In this document: positions 1 to 11,564 of the stretch, one piece after another | How the letters are laid out: each line of letters begins with the position of its first letter | Position numbering within the stretch: position 1 is the first letter of the stretch | DNA from: Craterostigma plantagineum | Taxonomy: Eukaryota; Streptophyta; Magnoliopsida; Lamiales; Linderniaceae | Assembly (NCBI GenBank): GCA_027422505.1 | Contig: JAPQWV010000001.1 | Location: 7,378,001-7,442,000 of the forward strand | Reading direction: 5' to 3' | DNA length: 64,000 nt | Position numbers and translations under genes: made by a program | The notes under the pieces: model-generated | What the model was told of the DNA's origin: nothing | The model's database searches: none | The model's input: the letters and a program-made list of their open reading frames with translations, nothing else

Positions 1-939
1 TTGCTCGTGTTGACTTGAGTGATAAAAATATAAAAATCCCAAGATAGCTATAATTGAGAGCAAGAGCGAACCTAGTGAGAGTTGTCGAAATGGACCAGTC
101 TATGAACTTAGGACTTTAGTTTGACGACATGACTTGACGGCACTTTCTTCTTTCAAATGTCTCGTAAAATTTTAGGCGTGACGATTGATCGAAGCAAAAT
201 AATCTGACCCCATAAAAATATATATATATATATACATATATATAATAAATAATAAATAATAAAAATTCGCAGATTTTGACATGAAATGTTATGTTTCATA
301 TGCGTTGAATTGAATAAATGCGAATTTCTTTAGTGTATCGCACATTCTAAATGCAATTTTAGATTGCATTGGTACTGAATTGTTTAAATGCGATAAATTT
401 TTCATTGCTTCTACCCTCACACAATATTTTAAAGTACATGTTTTCGGGGACCATGTATACATGCTTACTTGGTAAATTTGTGTGCTCGTAACTTGAATTG
501 ATTTCATATGCTTGCATAATTAGTCAATTTTTGTGCATCATTTGAGGGGGAGCAAGTATAAGACTCGTAGATTAGCTCCAAATATTTTTGACGTTTTTTC
601 TCTGAGTATTTCAGATCTTTCAAAATTAAGGAGCGAGACGTCGACACTACAAAGAGAGGAGCTAGACACAAGACCAAATATTTCAAAGATAAAATTGCCA
701 AAAATAATTGTTGATTAACTCCATTATTACTAACGCTTATCTCTAAGTGGTACAGATTTTTAAATTTCTGCCAGGGGAGCTAGACGTTACTACACAGAAA
801 ATACAGGGAGTTAATTGCATTTATTTCAATTACTAAGGGGGAGCCTTACAATGGGTTTTATTTTGAAATAGGGGTCAATCTGAAATTCTTTAGAAGAACT
901 TACTATCGAGAAACTGGATACTAGAATTAATTCGCAATC
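1..939 (+). other. Copia internal spacer, no gene
   Basis: No coding region can be supported here. It lies inside the Ty1/copia element whose 3' LTR is at 5932-6282 and should be the spacer between pol (outside the window to the left) and the envelope-like ORF. It holds an AT dinucleotide run near 220-245 and purine-rich GGGGGAGC-type tracts at about 545 and 836 that resemble the element's polypurine tract at 5920-5931. Assignment to the spacer is by position. Confidence 0.45.
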
Positions 940-2280
940 TAAAGTTTCTCGATCGTAAACAGTGTCGGGATAGATTTTGATTAACCGCGATAATTTTCGA
1001 TCGAAAAATTTGAATTTTTCGTGTGCAAATAGTAATGCGCCTGATCCATTAAATCGCAAAATGTCAAATCACAAGCCCGAAAACAAATCAATGCTAGTTA
1101 ATAAAAGTTTAACTTTTGTCAGTCGAAAAACTTTTTCTCAAACGATACAAAATCCTTCAAAAACTTTCAATTTTTCACTCCAAATCGTCTGATTAACGTA
1201 GAAATTCGATTCGGTTAACGATAGCGAATGATATAACTTGATTTGCATTTACATTCTATAGTTTTTCGCATGATTAGTTAAAATTTTTCGACTGTTCTTC
1301 AAAACTTAGTTAAACGTATAACTAAAATTGTGGCATGCTTCTTGGATTTTCTGAGTTAAATGCCCTTTTTTTTGATAGATTTGATGTTCTTGATGAAACA
1401 GATAGTTTAAATCTTCGGAAAAATCTGCATCTGTGACGTTAAAATGAGTTTAGATGAAACTGGGTTTTGAAGCTGTCGAAGAACTTTGTCGATCGCAAAT
1501 AATCCTAATTGAACTCCAATTCAATTGAGATACTATTTGTGTCGATTTAGTTTTCGATCACAAAATTTTGATTTAGTCGTCACGATAAAAGATTTTAACC
1601 GTTACACTTACCATCGAAAAATCCAATTATAATTTTCTGCGAGCGAAAAACTTATGCACTGACTAGATTAGATGCAAATTTTATCGAGCGTAAAACTACT
1701 ATCGCAAAATAGAAATTTTCAATTTAATTTCAATTTGGTCGCAAAAAAAAAAAGTTAGCAGCGAAAAATTAATTTTTCAACTCTTAATTTTTCGATTGTC
1801 AAATTCGCCGCTTAGGACTTGATTGATCGGAAAATTTCTCGACGTTTGACTTAGTCTTTCGTTGACTAGTTTCTCGATAAAAATATATCGCAGCGAAAAA
1901 CTTCTACTTTCAATCGAAAATCACATTCCGCTCGACAAATTTCGAATCGAAAAATTTTATTCAATCGAAGAAAATTTTTCCGATAGTAAATTTACCTGAG
2001 ACGTAATTTCTCGATCGTAAATTTACACGGAATATTTCTCGATCGTAAAATTGATCGACTACAGTCACGCTTTCAACTTCAACACTTAGGAAATTTTTCT
2101 AAGTCTTTTACACTGTAGCTAACAGTAGCGGATAAAATTCTTTGATCGCAAAATTTAGACAGAATTCTTTCAATTGAAATCAATATATAGGAAATCAAAT
2201 TGCAATTCAATTTTCTCGACCGAAAATTTTCTCGGCATGAACAGTGACTTACTGATTTAATACTTAGCAAAATTTCGAAC
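940..2280 (+). repeat. Dispersed TCGATCG/AAATTT motif array in copia spacer
   Basis: A short near-palindromic motif, roughly TTTCTCGATCGTAAATTT with many variants (TCGATCGAAAAATTT, GATCGCAAAATTT, CTCGACCGAAAATTT), recurs over about 1.3 kb in both orientations. No open frame of useful length or codon structure is seen. The motif thins out towards the splice acceptor at 2481-2493. It is not a simple tandem satellite because spacing is irregular. It may be a packaging, regulatory or recombination-derived region of the retroelement; no function is claimed. Confidence 0.55.
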
Positions 2281-2480
2281 TATTTTTCACACGACATATA
2301 TTTCATTCGAAAGTACATTCATGCCATCACGATTTTTGAAATTGAACTTACACTATGCATTTGATAAGATTTCAATTCACAATTCATCGAACATGCTATT
2401 ACTTGCGATATTACTATAGTTTGATGAAATTTATTCATATTTCGACTAAAAATATAATTGACCTAATAAACTTTTATATA

Positions 2481-2493
2481 TCTTATTTTTCAG
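2481..2493 (+). promoter_or_regulatory. Splice acceptor in front of envelope-like ORF
   Basis: The pyrimidine-rich run TCTTATTTTTCAG ends in AG directly against the ATG at 2494. Envelope-like ORFs of Sirevirus-type copia elements lie downstream of pol and are thought to be expressed from spliced RNA, so this placement fits a subgenomic message. The donor would lie outside the window. Confidence 0.55.
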
Positions 2494-5400
2494 ATGGATC
2501 GCTACCCGAAATACAACCACATCTACGATCACAACCTTTATCTAAAGGTTCAAGATACGAACTTCCAGCTCAATCTGAGCACGTTTAGGTGTCCAGACGA
2601 GATCATCGTATCAATCCTACAAGGCCACCCCATCTGGCATGCGTTAACGGTCACTGCATCAGTGCCGATGGTCTATCCCCAGCAGTTCTGGGGCTGCATA
2701 CAAGGAGAAGTGGACAATGGAGCCTTCAGATTCGTAACAAGGATAGGGACGCGGCATATCAGCATGGACAAGAACCAGTTCGGCATGGTACTCTTCGGAT
2801 GCCGAGATGATTCAGGACTTCTTGCACATGGGATACCAACCACCGCTCACAAGATTAGCTCAGGTCCAGAGCAGCGGAATCCCACACCCGTGGAAGACAC
2901 TATTCGGAATAGTGAATAAGTGTATGTCGCCCAAGCACGCAGGATTCGATAAGGGCAACAGCAATATTTTGAGGATCTTCCACGGCATCGCCTTCTCAAG
3001 AAATTATGACTACGCTCAGCTGTTCTGGAACGACCTCGCGGACCAGATTCGGCAGAAGGAGAACCGGCGCTCAAAGAACGTGCCTTATGCTCGGTGGTTC
3101 AACGTCATCATCAGGGAGATCATGGCGCTGCACCAGAACATCCCCCAGCTGCCTCCTGGTGGAAACTACCAGCCGCCAAGGCTTAAGTTTTTCCACAACC
3201 CAAGGCTCACGGACCTGGACCAACCGTCGATGCCAATTCCACTCAACTTACTCAGGCTCGCCGACCCCGCGGGAGCTGAGTATCAGAGATTCTGCCAGGA
3301 ACACAACTTAACGGAAGAAATGATTAGAGGGCCCCCGGCAGATCACCATGTGAGCCCTCCCCAACACCAACCAAGCCCTGACAACGCGATGATAGACGTC
3401 GTTGCTCAGGAGTTTCAACAGGAGTCCTCTTTGATCGAAGAGCCAATGCCCGACGTGGAAGATACTCTAATCGACGTCGTGGCTACAGAGATGGAGCTCG
3501 AGGCTCCTGCACTTGAATTACAAGTGGAAGAGCCCGTACATGTTGGCGTGCTCGAAGAAACTTTTGAGGAAGTTCTTCAACAAGAAGGACAGCCCGAAAC
3601 GGAAATGGGGCACACTTCACTTCCACTGGTGACAGATCAGACATGAGAACGTCGATGGAGATCTTACTCCTCACACTGCCACCCCGTCTGACACAGAGTC
3701 TGACGAGGAAATCAGTCTGATCAGGAGGACTCCCAGAAGACTCAATATTCAGTTGAAGTCGCTCTTTCCAGCAGTCACCACCACACCAGATATTACGCTA
3801 ACCACAACGACAAATGTTGCCGGCACTTCTTCGCTCAATCTTGAGCCGCAACTAGCTCACGTGGTGTCTGGTTCGCAGGCGCAACCTGAGCCTGCCTTAA
3901 CACCCATAGAGACGAATCCTCCAGATTCGACTCGAGGATTGGGTGGAAGTCTCATACAGTCACAACCTCAAGTGACTGTGAGCCAACCCGCAGAGTCGGT
4001 GTCTACTCAAGGGTTGATAACAGGCGACAATCGTCCTGGTCCATTCACGGAGGCATCTGCACCCTTTGTGACGAACGAGCAATTTCAGGTCGCTCTCTCT
4101 GCCGCTGTACAGTTAATGGAAGACAAGATCATAAAGAGAGTACTTCAAGCAATCGAGGCATCCCGAAGAGATATCGGGAAAGCACCTGCCTCTGAAGGCC
4201 CTTCGTCACAAATCAACCCCACACCTCCACAACCCACACCCACCGACCCTCTAGCCACTTCCTCCATCCTCATCAATCCATACACAATCCCCATTACCGA
4301 GCTCCACGACATTCTCCTCGCCCGTCTGATAGGCCTTTCCATCCGATCACCGCAAGAAGAATCCCTCTATAGGCGATTGGTGGACCATTCTGAGCCACCG
4401 ACTGACACCTGCCGAGGCCAAAGCTCCCACTCACGGCGCAGACATGACGATCCTGACAATCAGGACCCTCATGAGGGGGAGAAGAGGCCGAGGACATCTA
4501 CAAGTGGCCAAGAACAAGGCTCGGGCGTTGCACAGACAAGCACTGGAGCTGGCGAAACCCATACTACCCACCAAACCCATACTACTAACCAAACCCAGAC
4601 TACCCACACCACGCACCGCACCGCCCACATCGACCCACCAACCTTTCACCTCAGTCAGCCTCCGCCCACACCGCCGATCTACTCAAGCCCCTTGATTCCG
4701 GAAGAAGAAGCAAGTGCTGCAATGCTTGTAGCTCTAGCAGCTACCCAAGCCACTCCCTCAGTCGCTCCAGACCAACCGGGACCCTCTGGACATGGCGTCA
4801 ATCCACACGAGGTCCTAGACAAGTATATCTTCGAAGGACAGTGGATGACCCATTCCATGCCCGAGGAGCATCAAAGGCGACGGCTTCACGACGTTCGGCG
4901 CTTTCTACAACAAGCGTCTATAGACCTCGTAATCATAGAAGACGACGAGCTTCAGGAATGTGAAGACTACGAGCGAGATATCCCAAGGCTACCAGATTAA
5001 TCGCTCAACAGGCGGTTCCCTCTCCAAGGCTAACGCCAGGGACCGTTCGGATCGACACGCCATGGGAGAACATCCAAATAGAAATTCCCTTCCTAGAAGA
5101 AGTTCGTGAGAATATTTGGAGGTCTCCGGACAGAGTTAAGAAGCCGAACGAGTTCGAGCTTAGAGGGATCTCTCATTGGGATCAGCAGAAGAGGATGACC
5201 TACCTCTGGATGCTGACCAAACTAGGACCTGATGTTAGGCTGGGGATGACTAAGGCACAAGCCAAGAGCCATTATAAGAGTCTCTCTCCAATAAGCCAAC
5301 TACTCAGCGTCTACTGTGACAAAGGAGGACTTCCAACACCTCACTACATCATCGAACGAGTGGACAGGACCCGAGAGGAACTGAGCGAGAGCGACCTGCC

Positions 5401-5769
5401 GTACCTTCCCGCCGATGAAGTGTACCATCTTTATCAGCTATACGTTGAGAAATACAAGGTCCTCAGGGCTTCATCAAGAAAGAAAGCCTCGAAGGGCTCT
5501 ACCGGTTCATGATGCGACAAGTCAAGTACTTCGCCGCTCACGACCTTCAAATGGTGCTTGAGAGCAATAGGAAGAAGGTCAACATGACCGCTCCGCTCAA
5601 CAAAGGACCTGAGATCACCTACAACAATCCAATAGCAAAGAAGAATAGGTTGATGCTGAAGACTGAAATCAACAAGTTTTTTGATGGGACGCTCAAGGTC
5701 ATCAGGAGGAATATCGAGCAGAGGTTGGAAGAAATAAATAGAGACACTATGCTGAGGATAGGTTCGTGA
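2494..5769 (+). pseudogene. Copia (Sirevirus-like) envelope-like / extra ORF, frameshifted
   Basis: This is one long reading frame of roughly 1,090 codons, broken by about four frameshifts (near 2805, 3640, 5000 and 5500). The first 300 codons belong to the extra ORF found behind pol in many eudicot copia elements: an N-terminal block with FRCPDEI, a segment around VPMVYPQQFW, then HPWKTLFGIVNKC and an NYDYAQLFW block. The middle is a long Pro/Thr/Ser/Gln-rich, probably disordered region (about 3350-4700), and the C-terminal part is charged and helical. Start chosen at 2494 because it follows the splice acceptor. It is followed by a polypurine tract and 3' LTR, as expected for a third ORF. 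The function of this ORF class is unknown; "envelope-like" is only a positional name. Confidence 0.7.
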
Positions 5770-5919
5770 GAGCACAGCCGCTCCTAATGGAATTGCTTGA
5801 AGATATCGAGGAGCGACTGGAGCTGAGGATCACGCTGAGGAACTACGAGCATGCGCTGGGCTTGCGCAGATCGTATTACGCCCGACAAGGACAAACAGCA
5901 CGGAGACGCAATCAAGCAC

Positions 5920-5931
5920 AAAGGGGGAGAT
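5920..5931 (+). other. Polypurine tract of copia element
   Basis: The purine run AAAGGGGGAGAT sits immediately before TGTAGAATG, the start of the 3' LTR. This is the standard plus-strand priming site of plant copia elements and fixes the element's orientation. Confidence 0.75.
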
Positions 5932-6282
5932 TGTAGAATGCCATTTGTAATTGTGCTTGATTTCACTAGTTGTCCTTGTAATTAGGGGCGTATTGTATAG
6001 TAGTCCTTAGATTAGGACTAGTTTGATATTTATACCAAGTTTGTTTGGTATAAATACATGTAAATCAATTGAGCTTAATAGAGAAAGTTTAGAGAATTGA
6101 TCCGAAGGGCTTGCAATTCGATTTCTAGAGAGAGAAACAACAGTAACTTTCTCACTCTAATTGAATTCTCTCTAGTGTTCTTAACTTGAGTTTTTTGATC
6201 GAATTCAATTGATTATCTAAACGATCGAATTACTATGAATTCTAGCCTAGGATCGTAGAGTTGTTAATCTGAGGACCTAACA
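5932..6282 (+). repeat. Copia 3' LTR
   Basis: A 351-bp block starts TGTAGAATG right after the polypurine tract and ends CCTAACA. It contains a TATAAATA promoter element at 6049-6056. The bases following it, GAGAG, would be the right copy of the 5-bp target duplication; the left copy and the 5' LTR lie outside the window, so the two LTRs cannot be compared for age. Confidence 0.7.
6049..6056 (+). promoter_or_regulatory. TATA box in copia LTR
   Basis: TATAAATA lies about 118 bp into the LTR, followed by an A/T-rich leader, as in the U3/R boundary of plant copia LTRs. Assigned from sequence and position only. Confidence 0.5.
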
Positions 6283-7009
6283 GAGAGATCCCTAAAAGAT
6301 CTCCCAAATCTTCCTCCAAGATCTCCCTAAATATGGGAAGTATCTTCCCTCAAAATAAGGGAAAGTATCTTTACCAAATCTAGGGACCAATTCAAACTCC
6401 TTGGAAGCTTCTAGGACTCCGCGTGCCGCGCCCGCATCGTCCGCACCCCAGCCCGCCGCGCTGCGCGCACTCGCCGCGCGCGCCGCCCAGCCCAGCCCGC
6501 GCGCGCACCGCGTGCGTGCTTGCCGCACACCAACTTGGCCCGCCTCGCGTGGGCCATGTCCGGCCTTGCTCCCCAGCTTGGCCGTCGTCACTCCGGCGCC
6601 GCGCCGACCACCGTCGTCGCCGCCGCCTACCGCCACCGTGCGCCGCCGCGCTCCGCCGATCGCCGCCGTGCACCGCCGCCACCGTCCGTCGTCCGTCGGA
6701 CCGCCGCCGCCGTCCGTCGTCACCGCCGTCGAACCTCAGCGTTCGCACCGGCTCGCATGCGCGCCCGCACCATCGCGCGCTGGCCTGCCCTGGTGCCGCA
6801 CCACGTGCCGCACATGTGCCGGCCACCGTGGCTGACCTCGCCGACTCCGGCCGAGTCCCCCGTTACCTCGCCGGATTCCGTTCATGCATTTTGGGTTAAA
6901 TCGTCCAAGTGTTGTTCCCCGCCAACTCGTGCACCTTGGACCCGCACACATTGCTACTTATGTAGCTCGGCCATGACGAGCTGATGACGTGGCAGCTAAG
7001 GGTGTGACA
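6283..7009 (-). repeat. GC-rich LTR fragment inserted in Tat protease
   Basis: On the minus strand this segment begins TGTCACACCC, a common start of plant Ty3/gypsy LTRs, immediately after GATAT within the Tat protease motif at about 7010-7040. The interior (about 6420-6880) is extremely GC-rich with CGCCGC runs, flanked by AT-rich sequence. Its other end is cut off by the copia LTR. The long open frames on both strands are a by-product of the composition and are not called. Best reading: part of a GC-rich LTR that landed in the Tat element and was then hit by the copia element. Confidence 0.45.
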
Positions 7010-9031
7010 ATATCTGTTGAACTGCCTCCGTCGATAAACACCCACGACACGTTGTATCCTACCACATCCGTAGTGATCACAAGAGCGTCATTTTGGGGCC
7101 GTTCGACGTCGACTTCATCCTGCGCTCCGAACTGTATGTTCCCTGTTGTCTCCATCTGGCCCACTAGGCTGTCTCCAGTAAGAGCCTTTGCCTTCCCTCT
7201 CATCCGAGCATACAATTTTCGAGCTTTATGTGAGTCTCCCCCATCTGGACCTCCAACTATGATGAGGAGCTGAGCTCTTGGTTGGTTGGGCCCAGGCCTG
7301 TTTGGATCTGGCATCGGTTGTTTTCCTTTATCTTGTCCTGGACCTTCCTTCTCCCTAGGCTGCACCGGGTGGTTAGGCACTCGATCTCGATATACGAATT
7401 CCTTTAGGTGTCCTGCCCTTATCAGTCTTTCTATTCAATTCTTCAGGTACAGGTGTCGGTATGATGCCCGTACTCGTTATGGAATCGACAGAAGGGTCCC
7501 GCTGTCGGTCTCGGGGGTCCACCCGAGTTGACCCGAGGGTACCTGATTTCCGGGTGTTTTGATGCTACCGCCAACACCTCCTGCAAGCTCGTTCCTAGAG
7601 GAGTGTAACTCTGATACTTAGAAGGGAATCTACCCCCTCTACCTTGCATGGGTCCCCTCACCACCTGGGGACGAGCTGTCCTGACACCTTCTCTGCTCCG
7701 CCCTTGGTCAGGTACTCCTTTCCTCGGAGGTGCCCTAGGCGTTGCTTCTCGAACCTTTGCTAGCTTGCTTTCCTCCAAATTTATGTACTTGTCGGCTCGA
7801 CCCAACAGTTCCTCGAACGTTTGCGGAGGCTTTTTGGAGAGCGACGCGAAGAAGTCGCTAACCTGCAAACCATGAACCAGAGCGTTAATTTTAACAGAAA
7901 TAGTGACGGAGGGTACCTCCAAGGCTGCCACATTGAATCTTCGGATGTAAGATCGGAGGCTTTTTTCCGCACGCTGCTTGACTTGGAACAAGGACATATC
8001 AGATTTGGGGGGCTTCCGAGCGCTAGCAAACTGGTTGATGAACATCTCCTGGAATTCCTCAAACGAGTGGATGACCTCTGCTTCTAGTTGACTGAACCAC
8101 TGTTGGGCAGCTCTCACCAGGGTCGTCAGGAAAACTCTACACTTTACTCCCTGCGAAAAGTCATGCAACAGGATGGTGTTCTTGAAACGCAGCACGTGTT
8201 CTTCCGGGTCGGTGGTACCATCGTACTCATACGGCAACTGTTTAAAGTTGAGCGCCACTTCCCCCTCCAATAACTCTTTGGCGAAGGGCGTGCCGGCCTG
8301 GTGCAACCCTCGGAGATGTGGCCTAGTTGTCTTATTTCGCATCTCGTCTATTACTTTCCTGAGGTCCGACACCTGCCTTCTAAGCTCTTGTCCCTGCGAA
8401 CTGATAACTCCCTCTCTACTGCGTGTGCCATAGCTCCTCACCTCCACTTCTTGTTCCTTGGTTCCCTTTCTCCTTCCATTCTGAATCCGCTGGCTATGGT
8501 CGCTGGAGGTGCGACATTCCTGGGGTTCCCTGGCCCTTCATGAACTTTTGTAGGAGGTTCCGCGCCTCGTCGAGGTGTTGAGGCCAGGGGTCCTTCCTTC
8601 CCTCCCTCCTGGGCAACTTCTCTCCCCGACGGGCCCGTTTCCAACAGGGGACGTAAGGTCTCTTCCCCGGCCACCGCGTTCTCTCCTACGGTTTCCGTCC
8701 ACTCTGAGACGTGCCTGTCCGAGGTTTTGCCCTGAATAGAGAAGGACTGCTTCCGTTTACCTTTGTTCCTTGCCTTCTTAGCAGTTACAGCAGCATCCAC
8801 CGCGTTTCTCACCAACAAGTCTAGCTGTTCTATCGTCATGGTTATGGGAGTTTCGGGCGGGACCGCTCCCGATGATCCTGCAAAGGTGGGTGCCGGCGTA
8901 ACCACTGGGGTCTCGATCGGCGAGGCTAACGTTAGATCCGGCATAGGGCCTTTCTCCGCGTTCCCCGCGACTTCCTCGAATCGTCCTTGCAGGTTTTGCG
9001 TCAATGGTGGTTGTTCTTCCATTCTTACCAA
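7010..9031 (-). pseudogene. Ty3/gypsy Tat-lineage gag-protease, truncated
   Basis: Minus-strand gag polyprotein with a low-complexity N-terminus (9031 to about 8440), a retrotransposon gag core (about 8300-7700; motifs YDGTTDPEEH and QWFSQL), and a zinc-knuckle-like CRFHNEYGHHTDTC near 7450. It continues into the aspartic protease, whose catalytic motif reads FIDGGSSTDI instead of the usual D(S/G)GSSADIL; the frame is then interrupted by the GC-rich LTR. Frameshifts are seen near 8440 and 7440. The 5' LTR (9236-9890) and primer site precede it on the same strand, so this is the 5' half of an element. No reverse transcriptase or integrase follows. Confidence 0.8.
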
Positions 9032-9217
9032 CTCCTATCCGCCCTTAAGATTTACTGCTTTCCGAGCGATAGTAATCTTCTACTATCTCTTCCACGTCTC
9101 ACCTTCACACAGTAGCAAGCTCAGTTTGCCTTCCTTGCCTTATCTTCGAACAGACACAGAAACGGCCTGCCTTCCTTGCTATTTCTACCCAGCGAACTCA
9201 CATCTCAGGCCATCTTT

Positions 9218-9233
9218 CCCACAGACAGCGCCA
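9218..9233 (-). other. Primer binding site of Tat element
   Basis: On the minus strand TGGCGCTGTCTGTGGG follows the LTR end (CGCATCA) after two bases. It resembles the TGGCGCCGTCTGTGGG-type site common just inside plant Ty3/gypsy LTRs. The tRNA was not identified. Confidence 0.5.
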
Positions 9234-9235
9234 TT

Positions 9236-9890
9236 TGATGCGGGTTTGACCCCGATCAACAATATTTGGTCCGGGAAAAATGGTGATGGGTGAAACGGAC
9301 TGGGCCTTGTGTTCTTGATGCGTTTTAGAGTATGTATTTTAGTGTTGAGAAAGAACGAAGATGAAAGAGACACAGATTTTACGTGGTTCGGACAGGTGTC
9401 CTACGTCCACGGGCCGCCAAAAACAGTATTCACTAGTCACAGTCGGGAAATACACACTCAAGCTCACCTCGCTCGTTACAGTGTGTTAATGGCGAAAATC
9501 AGAGTGAAGAAGATGAATACAGGATATTTTCTAAGTGTTTTTTGTGTTGTGTTGAGTCTGCCTTGAATCTCGTCTTGGTCTGTTCCCATATACTCATTTT
9601 CTCTCTGTTTTCCTAGCTGGCACTTCTTTGGGATCACTTGATAGCGACGTCCAGTACAACCTAGGAGAGGCAGCACCTGCGGAGTGTACTATTGTCAGAC
9701 TGGCGCGCCCCCTCTCTGTTCACAATGTCGACCACTCACAGCGCTCCACGTGTCCTTTGGTCGGCTTTACACAAGATTTCCCGCTCAAACTATTTTGCTG
9801 TCAGAGTCCATCCTGCTTTTTTCGTACGAGGTCCCAGGTCCCCATATATCCTACCAACCTGGACATATGTCCCAGGTCCCTTCGCCACGG
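9236..9890 (-). repeat. Tat 5' LTR (copy A)
   Basis: In minus orientation it ends ACCCGCATCA at 9236 next to the primer site. Its sequence is repeated, diverged and inverted, at about 11565-12210; shared blocks include the GATCGGGGT end and the GTCGACCAC region. The TG start on the minus strand is near 9890 but could not be fixed to the base because the copies diverge there. Confidence 0.65.
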
Positions 9891-11121
9891 CAGTTTTCTT
9901 CTTCTTCTTTCTGGAAGGCGCAAGCGAGGCACCCTTTTCACCAGCGTCGCCCTCAGAGTCTGATATCACTACATCTAGACCCCGAGTCTCTGTTCTCGGA
10001 GAAACAGGGCAGGGAGAGGAAGACCTGATAGGAGATTTCTCTCCTATCTCTGAAGCTGACAGATCAGGTCCCCCGTGGTCTTCTGAAGGTTGAGGCTCAA
10101 CGGGAGTGGCAGAGCCTTCTTGCTTGACAGGAAGGGCCCGGAATGCATCTCTACAAGAGAATGACATACCTACAAAAAATATGTTAAGTCAGGGGGAACC
10201 TAAAAAGAATGCCGGGAAGCAGGAGGAAAACCTGCTTACCCGCAGGATTGAAAGGTAGAGGCTGCGAGGAGAGGCTGAAGTGGTGGAGTAGGCCGGGATA
10301 TTTCACCAGCTCAACCATGTTAAAATTCTTTTCAGGAGCCTGGAGGTTCAAGAGATTGATAGCTGCTTAGTTCTCTTCAGAACATTCAGGCTGAACCCCT
10401 GGGAGTCGCTGAGGTACCTGGTGCACCCAATGGCGATGGGAAAATCCCAACCACCTTCTGTAGGGGCCACGAAGAACTAAAAGGAGTGCCACTCTTTGTC
10501 TTTGTAGGAGCCCTTGTCGAGAAAATGTGTGAGGCCGCGTGGATTCGCGTACAAGTAAAAGAAAGGTGGGGTGGACTTGAGTTGAAACTGAGAAAGAACG
10601 AGCTCCATAGAGGGTCTTCCGCCTGCAGCGGTGACCAGAATATAGAAAGCTACTAGTTGACGAATGGAGGAAGGACTGAGTTGGTTCAGAGGTACCCGAT
10701 TGGCATGTGATACTGCAGCTAAAAACGGGTGGACTAGGCACAAGCCGGCTTCGGAATAGAGACATGGAAGCCAGAATTGTGAAAACCTTCTGGAACTAAT
10801 TTCTCTAAGCATCGATTGGTCGACTTGGACGCACCAAACATTTTCCAATCGTCCACCCCAGCACTGTCTGACGGCCCCTCGCGAGCGGGTCCGACGGGAT
10901 GAAGATGAGCCGGGGACTGGCTGCGCTGGTAATGGCACGGTAGAGGATGTGTCTGTTGAAGGACGAGAAGAAGAAGGTAGGGGAATATCGAGGGCCGCCC
11001 CGTATTGTGACGAGGCCTTCCGCTTCAATCCTCTCCGGGCGGTGGCACCCGGGATGGCAGAAGACGCGGAGAGGCCCGACGACGACGGATGCGTACTCTC
11101 AGAGGCCACGTTATCAGACAT
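9891..11121 (-). pseudogene. Tat-associated extra ORF (Transposase_28-like) with intron
   Basis: A minus-strand ORF starts at 11121 with a Ser-rich N-terminus and a basic RRTRSRGAV patch. A conserved block follows (HPFLAAVSHANRVPLNQLSP, then TAAGGRPSMELVLSQF) resembling the putative gypsy-type transposon domain found in extra ORFs of Tat elements. Damage: an in-frame stop near 10477 and a frameshift near 10370. A probable intron of about 70 bp has donor GGGTAAGCAG near 10241 and acceptor TTTTTTGTAG near 10171, after which an acidic/lysine-rich tail (SDSEGDAGEKG, KKKKK) runs into LTR copy A. In several Tat elements such an ORF is antisense between pol and the 3' LTR, which fits its orientation relative to LTR copy B. 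Confidence 0.6.
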
Positions 11122-11564
11122 GTCTTCGACGCAAAGGAGGAGAAATAGGGAAAACTAAGACAAATCAAGGCGACGATACGAGAAATGTGGAGAAAGAAGA
11201 ACGAGACGATACCTGAAGAAGTCGTAGACGAGGAGGAAATTGGGGCGTCGCGCGATTCCGAGCACTGTGCGATTTTAGGTTAAAGTGATGATGGAAACCC
11301 TAAAATGACGATTGGGATTTTCGTTCAGTGTGGAGAACGATTTCGAAAAGGGGGAAAAAACGAAGGAAACCGCCTCGAAAAATTCACAGGTCTGGACACG
11401 TGTCGCTCTGGGAATACCCCTTCCCTCTGCAAAAGGTACAGGACCTGTTCAATCAAAGTAAACATAACACAGGCCAGCTAAGAAAGTTTAGAAGCACCAG
11501 AAGAAAGGAATGCTCTTTTATAGGGGTGACCGTCAACTCAGCATTCCGCCCAACCTGACTACCT

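Noticed and set aside
6292..6984. Overlapping 140-160-codon open frames on both strands, Ala/Arg/Pro-rich
   Set aside because: Extreme GC content removes stop codons in several frames at once; no conserved motif, and the segment is better explained as a GC-rich LTR.
9616..9640. CTGGCACTT in LTR copy A as the partner target duplication of LTR copy B
   Set aside because: It lies inside the LTR, at a position homologous to other LTR sequence in copy B; chance match.
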